A stretch of 64,000 bases of DNA from Opisthorchis felineus. Lineage: Eukaryota > Platyhelminthes > Trematoda > Opisthorchiida > Opisthorchiidae. Within the stretch, counting starts at the first letter, position 1. Every line of letters begins with the position of its first letter. Below the pieces are notes generated by a model that was not told where the DNA came from, did no database searches, and worked only from the letters and a program-made list of their open reading frames with translations. Below are positions 37,190-49,678 of the stretch, one piece after another. The DNA lies in the NCBI GenBank assembly GCA_004794785.1, contig SJOL01006981.1, positions 398,347 through 462,346 on the forward strand. Reading direction: 5' to 3'. The translations under genes and the position numbers were made by a program.

Positions 37190-37790
37190 GTGGTCTGGCT
37201 GAAGACCACTTCGCGAAACGTGAAGGCCTGGACAACTTTTGCTGACCTCCAACGCCTATGGCGTCGACCTGACATCCGTTTGTCTGTCCATGGCAGAGTA
37301 TACCCTGCGGCTATGTGATCCATGCTGCTTTGTGTATCAGAAACGATGCCTCTGCGAGGAGGATGTACGAGAACTTCCTGTGTTTGACCGTCAGCATCTT
37401 CGAAGCACCGTCTAGGACCAGGAAGAAGGAGCAACTCACACTTCATTGTTTACGCTGGTTATGACGTGTACTTCACATATCAAAGGGTATACTTCCTCGC
37501 AGACCTCTATATGCCCAGTCCTTTGCTGAGTGCATTCGACTGAGGCGGAAAGCGTGTGACCGGCAACGAAATATAGAGCCATGAACCAGTGAACACAGTC
37601 GGGTTGAAAACTGTTTCTTCCCTGGATAAGGGACCTCGGGACCACTCATCAATGGTTATTGACACCGAACGGGAAGGCTCAGTCACGAAGTCAATGGCGT
37701 TCCAGTATCATAGCTATGGCATTCAGTGCTTAGCTGTTCAGCTTCCGGGCCTCAGAGCAATATATAACACGAACTAAGTGATCGCCTCCG
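37190..37790 (+). mobile_element. LINE C-terminal fragment
   Basis: The plus strand carries, across several frames, remnants of the post-RT region seen in the other LINEs: RLWRRPDIRLSVHGRVY, a divergent DRQHLRS segment, TLHCLRWL, and LPRRPLYAQSFAEC. The 3' region follows without a clear tail. Only the distal part of an element survives. Confidence 0.6.
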
Positions 37791-40700
37791 ATGCCTAGCT
37801 ATATCTCCTATGCTCTTCCATTTTCCGGTGACCAAAAATGTCGTAGCTGGAACCAGCCTAGCCTTGGTGCATGCTGATGAGCTAAACTGAATGATTCGTC
37901 ATGGAGGTTTGGACACGGTACAAACCCGGAAAACAAAGTGGAGAAATTCGCAAGGATCGGCACTCCCTAGGAAAACTTTTCTTTAAAAAAGGGTTCTGTT
38001 TGCGACCGACGAGTGAGTCTGGATAAATCTGACTAGCGGAACATAGATCGGGAGCCTGATGACACGAGTTCGGTTGACCATGTGCAGTGATGCTGACGGC
38101 AAAATGGCGGAAGTGAGCCTGTCCCAACGACGACGGGATATTGAGATTTTCCGTCAAACCCGAATTGAGGCGCATAACTTTTTCTCATCTGGAAGTAGGA
38201 GATATTCAGAAGGGGCAACACATGTTGTTCCGGATTATGACGGATCTGTGTTCTACATCAGAAATGTGCATAGAGAGGTGCGAGGATGAAAAATTAGACA
38301 GAACCTTCACGAAGTTCAAGTGCTGAGTTATGTTATGTGCGGAAGCTATCTGAAATTGTTGGAAAAGTGTAGACCAATTGGTGGGCTGTTGAGTGGTTAG
38401 CTGATAGTGTTGGGAGCAATAAAGATGGAGAGCGTTGACGGAGGGAGAGAGATGCATGTAGATTTCGAACGACTGTATGTGTAAAAGCTTGATCACTGGC
38501 AAAAATGGGATACAATTTTGATGGAAAACTCGGAACCATGGGGGCATGCACATTTACCTTGTGGATTCTAGAGAGTACCTTCGGGATGTACTCAAATCAA
38601 GCTGTTTGTCAGGAAGCCTTCAACCTACTTCAAGATGTAGTTTAAATGGGCAGTTTTGCAGCCGGAGGGGGTTCTCGGATTATCAGGATTCTCCGCTTCG
38701 GTCTCACCAAATGAGTCCGATTCGGCCGAACATGCATGTATGACGCGTACCAGTAAGCCACCCCTGGAATCGTTTCCCTTGGACTCATATTGTTGACTTC
38801 ATGTGAGTTGTTTGGCTAGGTTTGATTCTAGGACTTAGGTATACATACACACATCGACAGCATGACATCAGTGTTCAACACCGATGCTTCACTGCCGTAG
38901 GACTTTGGAATAAACATGGGTGATAGAGATGGGGCGATATGAGCTCGGACTTAGTTAGGATATACGCTTCGGAAGAGGACACTGGCGCTTACACATTCGG
39001 TAGCATTTGACGTCCTTCGTGTCAAGTGAGTTGTTAGCGATGTATAGGTAACCCTTTCCTATCCTTATTTAGATCTAGCCCGCCAAATTCAGCATTCAAG
39101 TTCTCCCTATGACAAGACGTATGCGAATTTAGTGACTCAATCCAGGTAACGGTCGAGTTGCGCCTAATTGACGATAAAGAATACACACCCATGATCCTGG
39201 GGTTTGACGAAGACTTTAAAATCATCATTAATCAAAGCGAACAAGCTTAGAGCTATGCCAGCACAGGCAGTTGGTTGAGGACTTTCGGATAGTCGCAGGA
39301 GGCTGGGAATGTACGAAATGGTGAACGAAGATCGGCAACCGTACGTGGGTCTCCGGGGGACCGAATATCAGACTATACGGCTTTCATTATTAATGCGTTG
39401 TCACTTTCCGACCTGGTGCTAATAACGATCTGACACGCGTGATCGGCTTCTAAGGAACCGTAATCATTACTGAACACATAACAGGTCTACTGGCTTCTAC
39501 AAAAATGTTTATCATTCCAGAAAGTGTTTCCGACCATCGAGGAGTGTTGCCGCATGATTTGAACTCAGTAAGTGCGGTGTGGTCATTCGGAGACATGACC
39601 TAACCAGCGAAGAAGCCATTTGAAGTCGGTTGGGGATTGAGCGTGCATTAAGCCCACTGATGTACGGGTGTTTATGTATCATATGATTGCTTCTATTACA
39701 TGGGTGATGGGTGTACTGAAGACAGCTCCTGTAACTCGCAGTTCTCGGCACTTCCGTCAGGCACCCAGGGAGTTTTCTGCATGAATGCCATCTCGTGCCA
39801 GCCACTTTGTGTTGCACTGCCGTGAAAGCCTCGGAGTTTTCAAGCGTTGTACTCCTTAAGAAAATATGCCAACAAGTGGCTGTCGCTGCTGCATTAGCAC
39901 TAGACGTTGGATATCTTTTGGAACTCAAATACAGTACTGGAGCTTGGTCCCTTTTTCGTGTACACTCCACCTGTCACGAACATCAACCGCCTGTGCAACA
40001 GCCGCCAATAGTTCTGATGTAATCACGGCTCTCACATATCGAGCCGGAGCATCTTTAATGGATCGGATACTAGCGAATAACCGTTTCTTTGTAGCACTTG
40101 GAGCTGAAATGGGCGTACCATCATCACCGACGCCTGCCCCCGTTTATAGTTGATGTGCTCGTGTCAATTGAACGGGGCTCTGATTCCGTGACATTCATAT
40201 CCTGTCCGTAACCTGCTGTCTGCCACAAAAAGTTTCGGTATCACCATACACAGTAACTCAGTTCATTGGGTATAATACTTACTGACTACTGTTAGCAATT
40301 TTTACCGCTTCGTCCTGTAATCGTGCATTCAAGTGCAGTAGACACCTTTGTGAAACCTGGCGCCCCCCACAGCAACTGTTCACGCAGATTCACCACACCA
40401 AAGTTGGGCGTTGAATCTGTAGTTCACTTATCTACTGCAGTTTTGCACGATATCATACTCCGCTGAACTCTGGGCACACCCGAGAAATGCTCTTCCGTTC
40501 AGATATCGAAACGCCTAATGGATTAGTGTTTGAATAAGTGTGGAAAGAACACGTAAAAAAGCAATCTTAGAACTGTATCACTAGAGGAAAAACTATCCAC
40601 CGCTGTAGGCGCCGCTGGAACCCAATGACGGGTTTGTTTGAATACATATGCAATAAACATCGGATCCCGGTTAAGTTAGGTAAAACATCCCCACAGACTC

Positions 40701-41030
40701 AACAAACAATTCATCTTAAAAACCTGTTAGAGCGCAGCTCTAACACAGCTTGGTTACCAGCGACGACACCTTATAGACGTATAAGTTTCAAGGGTTTGAT
40801 TTGGCTGTAGATTCAAGGAAACTTCTACTTATAATTCGACGCAGGGGGCAGGAAACTACACTTCCATCGAAAGTGAGTAATACAGGAAACTGACTGTCCA
40901 TCGAGGACCAGTGTCTGGACCGCTCGGCCGAACATCCAGTAGAAACAATATGAGATCTATTGTGTCTGTGCCCTTGTCTTCTATTCGGTTGGTTTGATTT
41001 GCGTCTGGCGCTCTTTGGAACTGTCTTCAG
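37791..41030. other. No gene recognised
   Basis: Overlapping frames on both strands at 39512-40153 (up to 152 codons) reflect a stop-poor, C-rich stretch and show no domain. No repeat family or exon chain was recognised. Confidence 0.35.
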
Positions 41031-41164
41031 TTTCTGAAGTAAGCTTACTTTGTCCTGCTTGGAGACGTCTTCGGCCTACAGAAGCAGATGAGCTCTCATC
41101 CATGTTTAAAGGTGGCGTTCCAAGTCGACCGCCAGGAAGGGAACATTCCAGTTATCTAGGATGA
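41031..41164 (+). CDS. Possible terminal exon, unknown protein
   Basis: After the acceptor-like CTTTGGAACTGTCTTCAG an open segment in phase 2 reads SEVSLLCPAWRRLRPTEADE, then LSSMFKGGVPSRPPGREHSS and a stop at 41162. The composition is protein-like and the frame is open upstream of the acceptor too. No family recognised, no upstream exon found and no start codon; it may be chance. Confidence 0.28.
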
Positions 41165-43029
41165 GTGTTGCATCTTACGTTCATTTGCTTACTACACCCG
41201 TGTGCTTATTCATTTCTGCCTGTTTTGTCCCGTCACGGCCATCGTGCCTGCCATCCGCCTTGCCACACTGGCCATCCCGCCCGAAACTGGTATGCTAGAA
41301 TGTGTCACCGCACCTACTTACTCATCCGCCTTCATGCACCGCCTGCTCGGTCTGCTCTGACATGTGCCGTTATTCAGATCCACGGGGGTGACCTCGATAG
41401 GGAACCGATACCAACGAACCAACCTTCCATTCGTCTTTACCTAGTGTGTGGACTTTGACGCTACGCTGTGTTGATCAGTGACAGAACTGTGCACTTGTCG
41501 ATACTGTGAGCGTGAGCATTTGAGATTTGCTGTGTGGTTATGCCTGCCAGCATGTAAGTAGTACCGTAGACTTTTGAACTCAATTATTCCTTTTGACAAT
41601 CGGGAGTAGTCAAACGTACGCTTGACACACTTCTGTGTGGGAATTCACTGATGAGTTTATTGCAGCACCCGCACCTGGGTAATTAGACTGAGGCACCTGG
41701 GACTTCAAGTTATTAGCCTCTCCCATCATCACGTGTATCGTAGCTGCTCTGTTGTTACGACATCACTGCGGGGGCGTGGAAGTTCACCAGAATTAGGAAG
41801 AATTTTGTTCACGCAGAAGGTTCGATGTTTTTTACGTTACCCACCTTAGCAAAACCCCGATTGCCGACGATGCACACTACATTATTCCTCCATTTCAAAA
41901 ATGCTTTTCTAGTAGCTTGGAAATCTCAGTACGGGCGCCACAGAAATTTGCCGATATTTTCTATGCCTTCTATTTTCATGCGTCTGGTCAGGTGAAACCA
42001 TCCGAAAATTCCTTGCTTCGATGAAGTTGCCCGGTTTCTCTTTTCGATGATGGAGTAACCACTGAAAAGAGCCCCCGGCCGAAAGTTTCGTGGGGATTTT
42101 CCGGAGAAGACTAGTCAGTCTATACGGTGGCAAAAAATCCGTCCAATCAGATCTTAGCGAGGTGTGAAGATCGGCCGCCTCTTTCGGTCCGAAATCAACC
42201 TCTCTTTGGCACTTCCAGTTCCCTTGTAACCTGATCGGTTGTTAACCCGAAGAACCTGGGTTCACAGATAAGTTCACGTATTTCGGTAGCTCCATTAACG
42301 GCGAAAGACGAAATCAGTGCAACCTTGTGAGTATAGAAGTTGGTCCTTTTCGCGAATCCATAACCTACCGTCCGCTCAAATTTGCCGGAATCCCCTGCAA
42401 AGCAAATCCCTGTGTACCGCATCCTCCCAGATATGTTGAGTGCGGAACACCGCAGAACGCCTCATGGCTGACCGATATTTCGCTTGCAAGCGTGTAATAG
42501 AATTCTCACAAAGTTCGTCAAAGCACCACAATCTGGTGCGAAAACCAGAGCATAGTGTACATTTTTGTCAATTTTGTGGATGTAACAACCTAAAATCAAC
42601 GCTAGTATCAGCGGGCCGTGCACGACGCTTAGGATGGTTAGCTGCACACGTCCGCATTAATAATCGAGATCTGCTATTGAATTCGACCATTAAACTGAAA
42701 AGCGTGGGATATTTGCAAGATACCCAGCTGACTTACCCAGCGACTTACAACTTACTCACTCGGTCTTCTACGTCGAAAAAAACACTGTCGGGCCACAAGC
42801 CCACCTATTGTTTCCCCAGTTTTTTTTTAAATAAGGCTAGACTGCATTGCAAGCTCAGCAAGCACTGTGTATTGATTGTAGCGGATCGTTTAAAGCGTGT
42901 ACTTAATCCCATCACAGCAAACAATGAGGGTGGAACTCACTGTGATCACTGTAATGGTTCAGACGGCAGCACTGAGAGTGGACGACTACAGCACTGTGTT
43001 TAATCATGTTAAGCTACACAAGACACGAA
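41165..43029. other. No confident gene; one 187-codon open frame
   Basis: A plus-strand frame at 42440-43003 is open for 187 codons but has no recognisable domain, a Lys/Ser-rich composition and no splice context. A frame of this length is not unexpected by chance across this much sequence. FTYFGSSINGE-like words near 42275 (plus) hint at a LINE remnant, too short to call. Confidence 0.3.
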
Positions 43030-43215
43030 ATACCTCAATGGTTAGAGCGCGAATTTGCTGACCGGAAGGTCCGTGTTTGAAACCCGGCCTCTGCATCTCG
43101 ACTTCTGTCTAGGCTTGGGCAACCTGACAGTATCCCAGCCCTGGTGCTTCCTTCAGGGTGGCATGGCAGATATGCACCGAAAGAATGTTACAGATGAACG
43201 ATTTATATTTAAAAG
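43030..43215 (+). mobile_element. tRNA-derived SINE, copy 2
   Basis: Box A (CTCAATGGTTAGAGCGCGAA), the shared GACCGGAAGGTCCGTG, a weakened box B (GTTTGAAACCC), then TGTCTAGGCTTGGGCAACCT, CAGTATCCCAGCCC and CTTCCTTCAGGGTGGCA. This matches copy 1 throughout and shares with copy 3 a segment that copy 1 lacks. The end TGAACGATTTATATTT corresponds to the T-rich end of copy 1. Confidence 0.8.
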
Positions 43216-43679
43216 GACAAGATACGAACCTTTAATTAGTACCTTGTATTTTAACGGCACCAGTTAACGACTTTCATCACAGAGATTACGCTCAGCCGTG
43301 ACCTACACGCATTCCTATACACGTACCATGACCAATCACACTAATTCGTCTAAAATTCAGGATCTAACAAAAGCGCGAACTAGTCCCGAGGTTAGGACAA
43401 AATGAACTCGATCGACCAATACACAGGTACTTGGGCTTTCGGATTTCGTTGAGTAGTTCACTGGTGATGATGAAGTTATTCCTCTCCTAGTATCTATTTA
43501 CACAATGCGACGGAACTCAGCTGATTTGATTCTGTTGTTCAGCCGTTTATGCATAAGAAAGAGAAACCCATGAATATTACGCATCTGTATTGTATCGTAA
43601 AAAAATAAGACGAGAAGAAGTATCAAATTGGATAGAAGCGTGTGGTGGAAATGCAGCAGCAAATACGGCAGGAAACGCA

Positions 43680-46600
43680 TCATTGTCCCTGAATAAGCGA
43701 TACCATGTGTTTCTCAATCAGACGTTGACTAGCACGCGACCGCCGTCTTACAGCGAAGTCCAGCGCAGACCAGCCGTCCGCATTAGTTATGGTTATATCA
43801 GCACCCCAGTCCAATAATAAAGATACTATGGCTGCATTGTTGTGGTAAGCAGCGAACATGAGCGCAGTATTACACAGTTCATCCGACAGATTAATCGGGA
43901 AACCAGCTCGCAGCAGGTAGAGGACCACATCGTAATGGCCCCTGCAGGCGGCAAGCAGAAGACCATTCTCACCATTATCGCCGGCTAGTAGCATATTGGC
44001 ACCATGATAAAGCAACAGCTCGACCGCACCCTTCTGTCCGTTAGCACAAGCCCACAACAGAGGCGAAAAACCCTAGAAGTGAAGAAATAGCAAAGGAATG
44101 ATGGGAATCTCACGAATGACACCTGAATCTTATCGACCATGAGAAAAGTGGTCAACACGAGTTCAGAAGGCGAAAACTCAAGTATGGGTCCATTCGTTTA
44201 TAGGCCGGCACGGCGTGGAGGAAGTAAAAAGCTAGAGTTCATAACTGGACAGTTTTTTTAATACACTAGCTCAAGAAATTACGGGTGACCTGCCAAAAGT
44301 CAAGCAGAAACTGCGGAACAATGCAATACTGAAATCGAGACTTTTGTTCCTGTTGTCCCTTAATGCGCTGTATTCTTGTGGCTGCCTGAGTGAAGTGTGG
44401 GAAACTCAAACGCTTGGAGTGGCCAGATTCACAAAGTTCGATATTCTCATGTGGGGCATTTTTCGCAATCCCTTTAACAATCACCGACTGCCAAAGTCCA
44501 GAATGACTGCATCATTCCGTGGCATTACTAAGTTATACTCATGCAGCGTTTTGAGCAAACGTTCTCGAGTTTGAGAACTACGACTGCTTATTAGGCTAGT
44601 AAAACCATCCCATCCTTGTGCAGGAAACCGTTAGATATTGAATTCTTCGACCTGTTCTGTATTCGTTCTAGATACTTCTAGCGTTTGCCGGCAGAGCCAC
44701 AAGCGAACCATGGATGTTTTCGATTCCTTAAGCATCTTTCAGTATACGGGAACAGTGAACTGTACCTTTATACACCGTCAGGGAATCATCATCATCATTG
44801 TCAGTTGTAAGAACCGCGTACTCGTCGTACAGTGGTTGTAGCTGCCACGGTTTCGTTCACCGATTATTTGCGGAGGTGGGGTAGGTAGCTGCGCATTGGA
44901 GGCGGCAGCTGACAAATCGGTGCGTAAATACAGCACTGTCAGTGGACTGTTAAGTGGGGGAATGGGGAAGGGAGCTATGAATTGAATGCAATAGCTTGGG
45001 TGCACGAGCGCCATTGATGGCGCGATTGGGCCATGTCTGACAATGTCTCCAACTATTGATGTGGCCCGTCTCGGGGTCCCCATCCAGGGAGACGGCAATG
45101 ACCAGCGCAGCTGTTTTCTGGTAATGGCTTTTATGCTTCGCTGTCAAGTCATTGTTTGACCGCCTCTGGCTCGTTTCCCTTTGACCGTCAGGGAATCTTG
45201 TATTCTGGCCATTTTGTGAGACGCACATATAACCTCAAATGGTGAGTGTAAACTCCCCGAGAAGAGAGAATTACTTGGGCACAGGGTTTACCTCAAAAAA
45301 CACCATACCATCCTTCCGATCTTGCGCATAACCTCCTTAGCTCTTACTGTCGCATTTGTAACATCTAGGAGCACTACACGATTTTAGCACACATCCCGAA
45401 TGAAAATAGGAGTGAAAGTCGCTGGAGCGCTTCTAGTCACAACAGTATTTATGATGAGCTGGCATACACTTCCAGATTTGCCTATCGGAGCGAACTACGC
45501 ATAGTGGTAACACCACATACCGGTTGCGCCGCGCCGCCCGTGCATTCAACTGATCGTTTAGTATCCGGAAAATAAGACTGAACGGTGAATAGAAGGGGAA
45601 TTCCAAAGTCATCATCATGCCCAATTGATGGTCAATAATTGTAAATTCAGGGAGAGACGACCGAACAGTTGAAAGTCACAGTGTATGCGAACGGTCACCT
45701 GATGGCCCGTAGCACTCATAAGACGTACTCAATGTACACACACGGCCAGCTGATGATGGACAGACATCAACCCGACCTGTAAAACGAAGGCTACAAAAAG
45801 TCACTTGAAGCACCTTTGTAGGCATGGTGTCCCGGATGGTCAAGGTGGGTCGTTTGCTGAAGTACACATGAAATGCACATGAAGTACGATACAATCAACA
45901 TAGCACAATGCACGCGGTGTAGGTGAAGGTTGACAATGGAAAATAAAGGCATTTGGCAATCCCAACCAGGGGGTTGAGGTGGCGAACCAAAACCCTTACA
46001 GATTTAGATGGGGACTGCCTACCATCCCAAACACTACTTATAAGCATATGCATACAAGCAGTGTTTTGAAAGACGACTTGACGTAGCTGAGGAAGGCGCA
46101 CCTGCGAAAATCAACAATCACTTGCGAGTTCTGATGTTAACTGGCCGGAAACAAGATCCCTCAGACGGAAATTTTAATTTTCATTTGGGATGTTAATCAA
46201 GTATGTTCCTTCACAAGGCACTATTCAGAGGGTCGGCGACAAAAGCTGGCAAGTTGACCGGAGGCTCAACTGAATCTTGTTTATCATGTCCTTCAGCTTA
46301 TGGTATCCGTCTTAAATTCGGGAGCTCATAATGCTGTTCCCTTAAGTGTTGCATTTTGGTTTCCCTAAACGATGTGATGCTATTAGAAATGCATCGGACA
46401 CCTCAAGTGAACCAGAGAAAGAATGCTGTCTTTTTCACCAACATGAGCGAAGAAGCCAACGCGTTATTTTTCAATGGCAGACATTGATTCGGTTGAAATG
46501 CAATGCAAAAGTTTCACTGAAACTTTGATTATAATTATATTTGCAGTGGGACGTACGAGGTTGCGGAACAAGTCTATGATACTTCGATCCTACTAAATGC

Positions 46601-49600
46601 TTCCACGGACGCGTTCAAACTTTATATTGTTCCTGTTCAAATTTACGACTTCACGCCGCTCCGAAATGACGGCTTCTACATTGTGCTCGCCAGCTATCGT
46701 AGAAAAATACCCGAGGGTCGTCGGTTTGCTCATCAGGCTGTTTGACGAACTAAAACTGACGGAGTCTTAACCACGCCGTCCAGTTTTTTATACTTAACTA
46801 ATTTCTGTGGAAATCTGGCGAAAGTGCGTCGCTAGATTCCGGAGCATCACGCCCCTAACTGAGTTCGAATACATATGGTTTCTTTGTAATAATAGTTTGC
46901 ATAATAGCTTGTCCACTTATGGGATATTTGAATCTGGAAATCGGTTTAGTGGCACTCATTTGTTTTACTGTTCACAGTTCAGTTAAAGTTATTGGGGATC
47001 CTGTGGTTCGTGGTTTTTCAGGTTGCTTATTGGTTAAGATTTGGCTAGGCGATCAGCAACCGTAAAAATACAAACTGAGTGACTCAGGGCGAAGATGCAT
47101 GATAAGTCAGCAACTTAGATGTGTTTCCCCATACTACATATGGTCGAAAGCACTACGCTTTTCTAATATATAAGGCCGTTGGAAAATATCACCAGTATTA
47201 TGCAGAAATAATTAATGATAAGATTGATATAGAGATCTTCAGACTAGGGACTAACGACAGCCACGCGCCAAACCGAAAGGTAGGCTCTGTATCTGTCTCC
47301 AGACGAGTAAACAGCAGCGGACATACGGATGAGCTAGACTGTTAAACGGACGGTTGTTATGTATGTCAATTCTCAAAAGGGTTTATCTTACGATGTGGGT
47401 TATGTTCCAGAAATCGGGATAGGCGGAAATCGTATAGTTAACCTCCTGAAATCTTCATCGTTCGCTCGTTACTATCACGTCTAGATACTCAGGTGCAGGA
47501 GCCGTAATTAATGCAGATGCCGACAGGACCAAAATAGATTAATCTGTCTCCCACCATTCGATCCTATTGAAAGTGGAGTCATCGTAAAGAGGGCTGTGTC
47601 ATGGAGTGCCCATTCAGGTTGCTTATCCTGTTCTACCCTTCCTTTTATTGCACAATCTGTCTCATGTAGCGTAACAGGTTTTCGAGTGACTCAAGTGTAT
47701 AAAATTAATGTTGGCTGGTGCTTGCACTTTGTTTTTGAGACCAAAACGGCTGACTCCTCGAAACAAATTTTATAAACAGTTTTGACAAATGTCACAGACA
47801 GGGTCGCAGTATACCATGGTGTGATAGCTTACGAAAGACGCTCGGCAACCAAGTAACCCCATCACATCTCAAACTCAGATTCAGTTATGCTGAAACTGTC
47901 TAGGGGATGGCTAGTAAAAAGAGGCCCACCACTTTGGAAGAAGGATTAAACGTGCTTTAGAGGACCAAACCTATATAGTAAAGTATATCATCCGGAGCCA
48001 GACCTGATACTGAAGAGACCGAAGCGATTCCCTGTACAAGAATTGTCTTTCACAGCTAATAAGATTAAATGTCTTTAGCGAACTACACTCATTTGCAAAC
48101 AAATTTGGTTTTGCGAGAGACTCACCTGGAACCCAGCTGAATCTCTCGTTTGTTTCTAGGCAACCGAATGTGCTGCACCAGGCCGCCTCATTTTTCAGTT
48201 GGCACGATAATCGAGATATCACGATACATGTATAGACGTAATACACTACTCATAAGGTTTCTGAAGTTGGGCTGTCGAAGAATTTTCAGCAGCCTTATGA
48301 GTAGTGTATTACGTCTATTAAATGTCTTGTTTGACCCTGCCAAGAGAGAACGAGACATTCACAAATATACTGACTATAATCCTAGTTGAACGCGTCCAAC
48401 GAATAGCACAAAATTAGGTGTGTAACCGATGATAATTATCACCTTTAGGGAGGTGAATTGAGATGGAATGGGCGAAAGAATAAGCGAATCTCTATGACAT
48501 TTGTCAGCCGAATATCCATTTCAAGAGTTTGAAGTAGGTCAACGAGTTCTCGATCATTTAGTATGTTATACCAGGTAAAACCCTATATTTGATTTTATAC
48601 CCGCTTACCAACCTTCCATCATTTCGACTTTTCGAACGTAACAATAACGGTACCCGAGTTACTGAGTGATCCTCACATGTAACACCTGTAGCCCTCAGCA
48701 TTCAGTCCGTGGTAAGAAATATTAGGACGCACCGCGTGATTTTATAAAAGTATCGGATTTTTTCTAAAGTATTTTATTCTTATGCCACTTGAAACAATAG
48801 ATTAACATATCCGTATAACCACGCATTACGAATGAAGGGTGATTAACAAAAAACAAGTGATTTTTATAAGGTGCATAAGTTGGCTGACCAGCAACGGAAA
48901 GGTTTAGTGTATTATTTACATAGTTGTGGTAAACTCATATCACAAACTGATTCATACGTGACTACGTTGCCTTAGCAGCGAGTGGTGAATAAACGTCAAA
49001 AGATATACTAGGCTCTGTTAGGCCATCGTGTACAGGTACAACAACAAGCCAATCATATCCCCGTATGGAACCTGACCTCAAACGAAAATCGAAGCCATGA
49101 AGGGTTTTATTGTGCACACGTCTTCGGGATGTTCAAATACAGTTGTGCGTCAGATGACGTATGGTTGCCACTAGACGAAGTGGTGGAAGCGGCAGACCGA
49201 AAAAAGCAGTAGAATCAAACGATTATATTATTGTAATGGAGGCTGTAGAGAATTGTGCACCAGAAGAATGTCCGGTGTATGGCCTAAGCACTATGAGCCT
49301 TCTAACAGATCTACCACTTTCTACAAAAGGTTGAAAGCATAGAGGGAGAAGCGCATTTGATAATCCGAGAAGTTAACTGACAAGGAGATATGCACTGACC
49401 AAGAGAAGTGCCGAATAACAAGGACTTACCTGGTTATCTTGTAAATCCAAAGAATAAGCCCGATTCTCAATTTCTCTTTGAAGAAGCAGAAGTTCACCCT
49501 GTGCAGCCATCTGAAACATGGTCAAGTCCCTTGATTCTGCGGGTGCGGACGTTTGAACATTTCGTCTCTGGACGTTGGTCAGTACGGTGGAAATTTTGTT

Positions 49601-49678
49601 GGGCGAGCGACCTGTGGGTCGGGTAACCTCTGCCTTCGTCAGAAACTCTGGGGGTGGAACGATGGGTTTGAAGGGCAT
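43680..49678 (-). CDS. ANKRA2: Ankyrin-repeat protein, RFXANK/ANKRA2 family, two exons
   Basis: Exon A is 49678-49430 and exon B 44072-43680 (stop at 43682-43680). The donor is CAG/GTAAGT, the acceptor CTTCTAG, and the 5,357-nt intron is phase 0. The product has 213 residues. Exon A encodes a leader, STVLTNVQRRNVQTSAP, then MFQMAAQGELLLLQ, closely matching the pre-ankyrin region of ANKRA2 and RFXANK (LSNRQRGNE..., HQLAAQGEL). Exon B continues directly with GFSPLLWACANGQKGAVELL, two more ankyrin repeats, and the family-specific end GWSALDFAV...RLIEKHM. These proteins bind peptide motifs of partners through the ankyrin groove; RFXANK also acts in the RFX transcription complex of vertebrates. 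With no MHC-II in flatworms an ANKRA2-like adaptor or RFX cofactor role is more likely (inference). The ATG at 49678 is the best start, but an acceptor-like AAATAG just upstream leaves room for another 5' exon. Confidence 0.9.
44788..45183 (-). mobile_element. 396-bp LINE 3' stub with 14-bp target-site duplication
   Basis: It is the 3' end of the LINE family seen at 28.6 and 33.2 kb, with the same order of landmarks (GTAAGAACCGCGTACTCGTC, GGTGGGGTAGGTAGCTGCGC, CGTCTCGGGGTCCCCATCCA) and ATG repeats at the tail. ACCGTCAGGGAATC occurs at 44774-44787 and again at 45184-45197, a perfect target-site duplication. It lies in the ankyrin-gene intron in the same orientation as that gene. Confidence 0.92.
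46547..46745 (+). CDS. Terminal exon of an unrecognised gene
   Basis: After an A/T-rich tract and a TTTGCAG acceptor, 65 codons read open to TGA at 46743: GTYEVAEQVYDTSILLNAST, then KLYIVPVQIYDFTPLRNDGF, YIVLASYRRKIPEGRR and FAHQAV. The regular hydrophobic pattern and the sharp acceptor argue for real coding, probably mostly beta-strand. There is no ATG at the start, so it must be a 3' exon. Upstream exons on the plus strand were not identified; a frame at about 46380-46470 (including NAVFFTNMSEEANALFF) is a weak candidate. It lies wholly inside the intron of the ankyrin gene on the opposite strand. Family not recognised. Confidence 0.55.
48232..48318. repeat. 87-nt hairpin with perfect 26-bp arms
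   Basis: Arms 48232-48257 (ATAGACGTAATACACTACTC...) and 48293-48318 are exact reverse complements, with 35 nt between them. A further CTGAA/TTCAG pairing (48261-48265 with 48286-48290) extends the stem. Size and shape suit a small-RNA precursor, a MITE-like foldback or a recent inverted duplication; the sequence alone cannot choose. It lies in the ankyrin-gene intron. Confidence 0.9.

Noticed and set aside
39512..40153. Cluster of open frames of 75-152 codons on both strands
   Set aside because: Simultaneous openness in several frames points to a stop-poor composition; no domain recognised.
42440..43003. 187-codon plus-strand frame
   Set aside because: The longest anonymous frame, but a frame this long is plausible by chance in 64 kb and six frames. 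No domain or codon pattern supports it.
47971..48246. Minus-strand frame with a CCAG/GTGAGT donor inside the ankyrin-gene intron
   Set aside because: The two ankyrin exons join directly in phase 0 with uninterrupted homology, so an extra exon would break the repeat. It could be a cryptic or alternative exon only.
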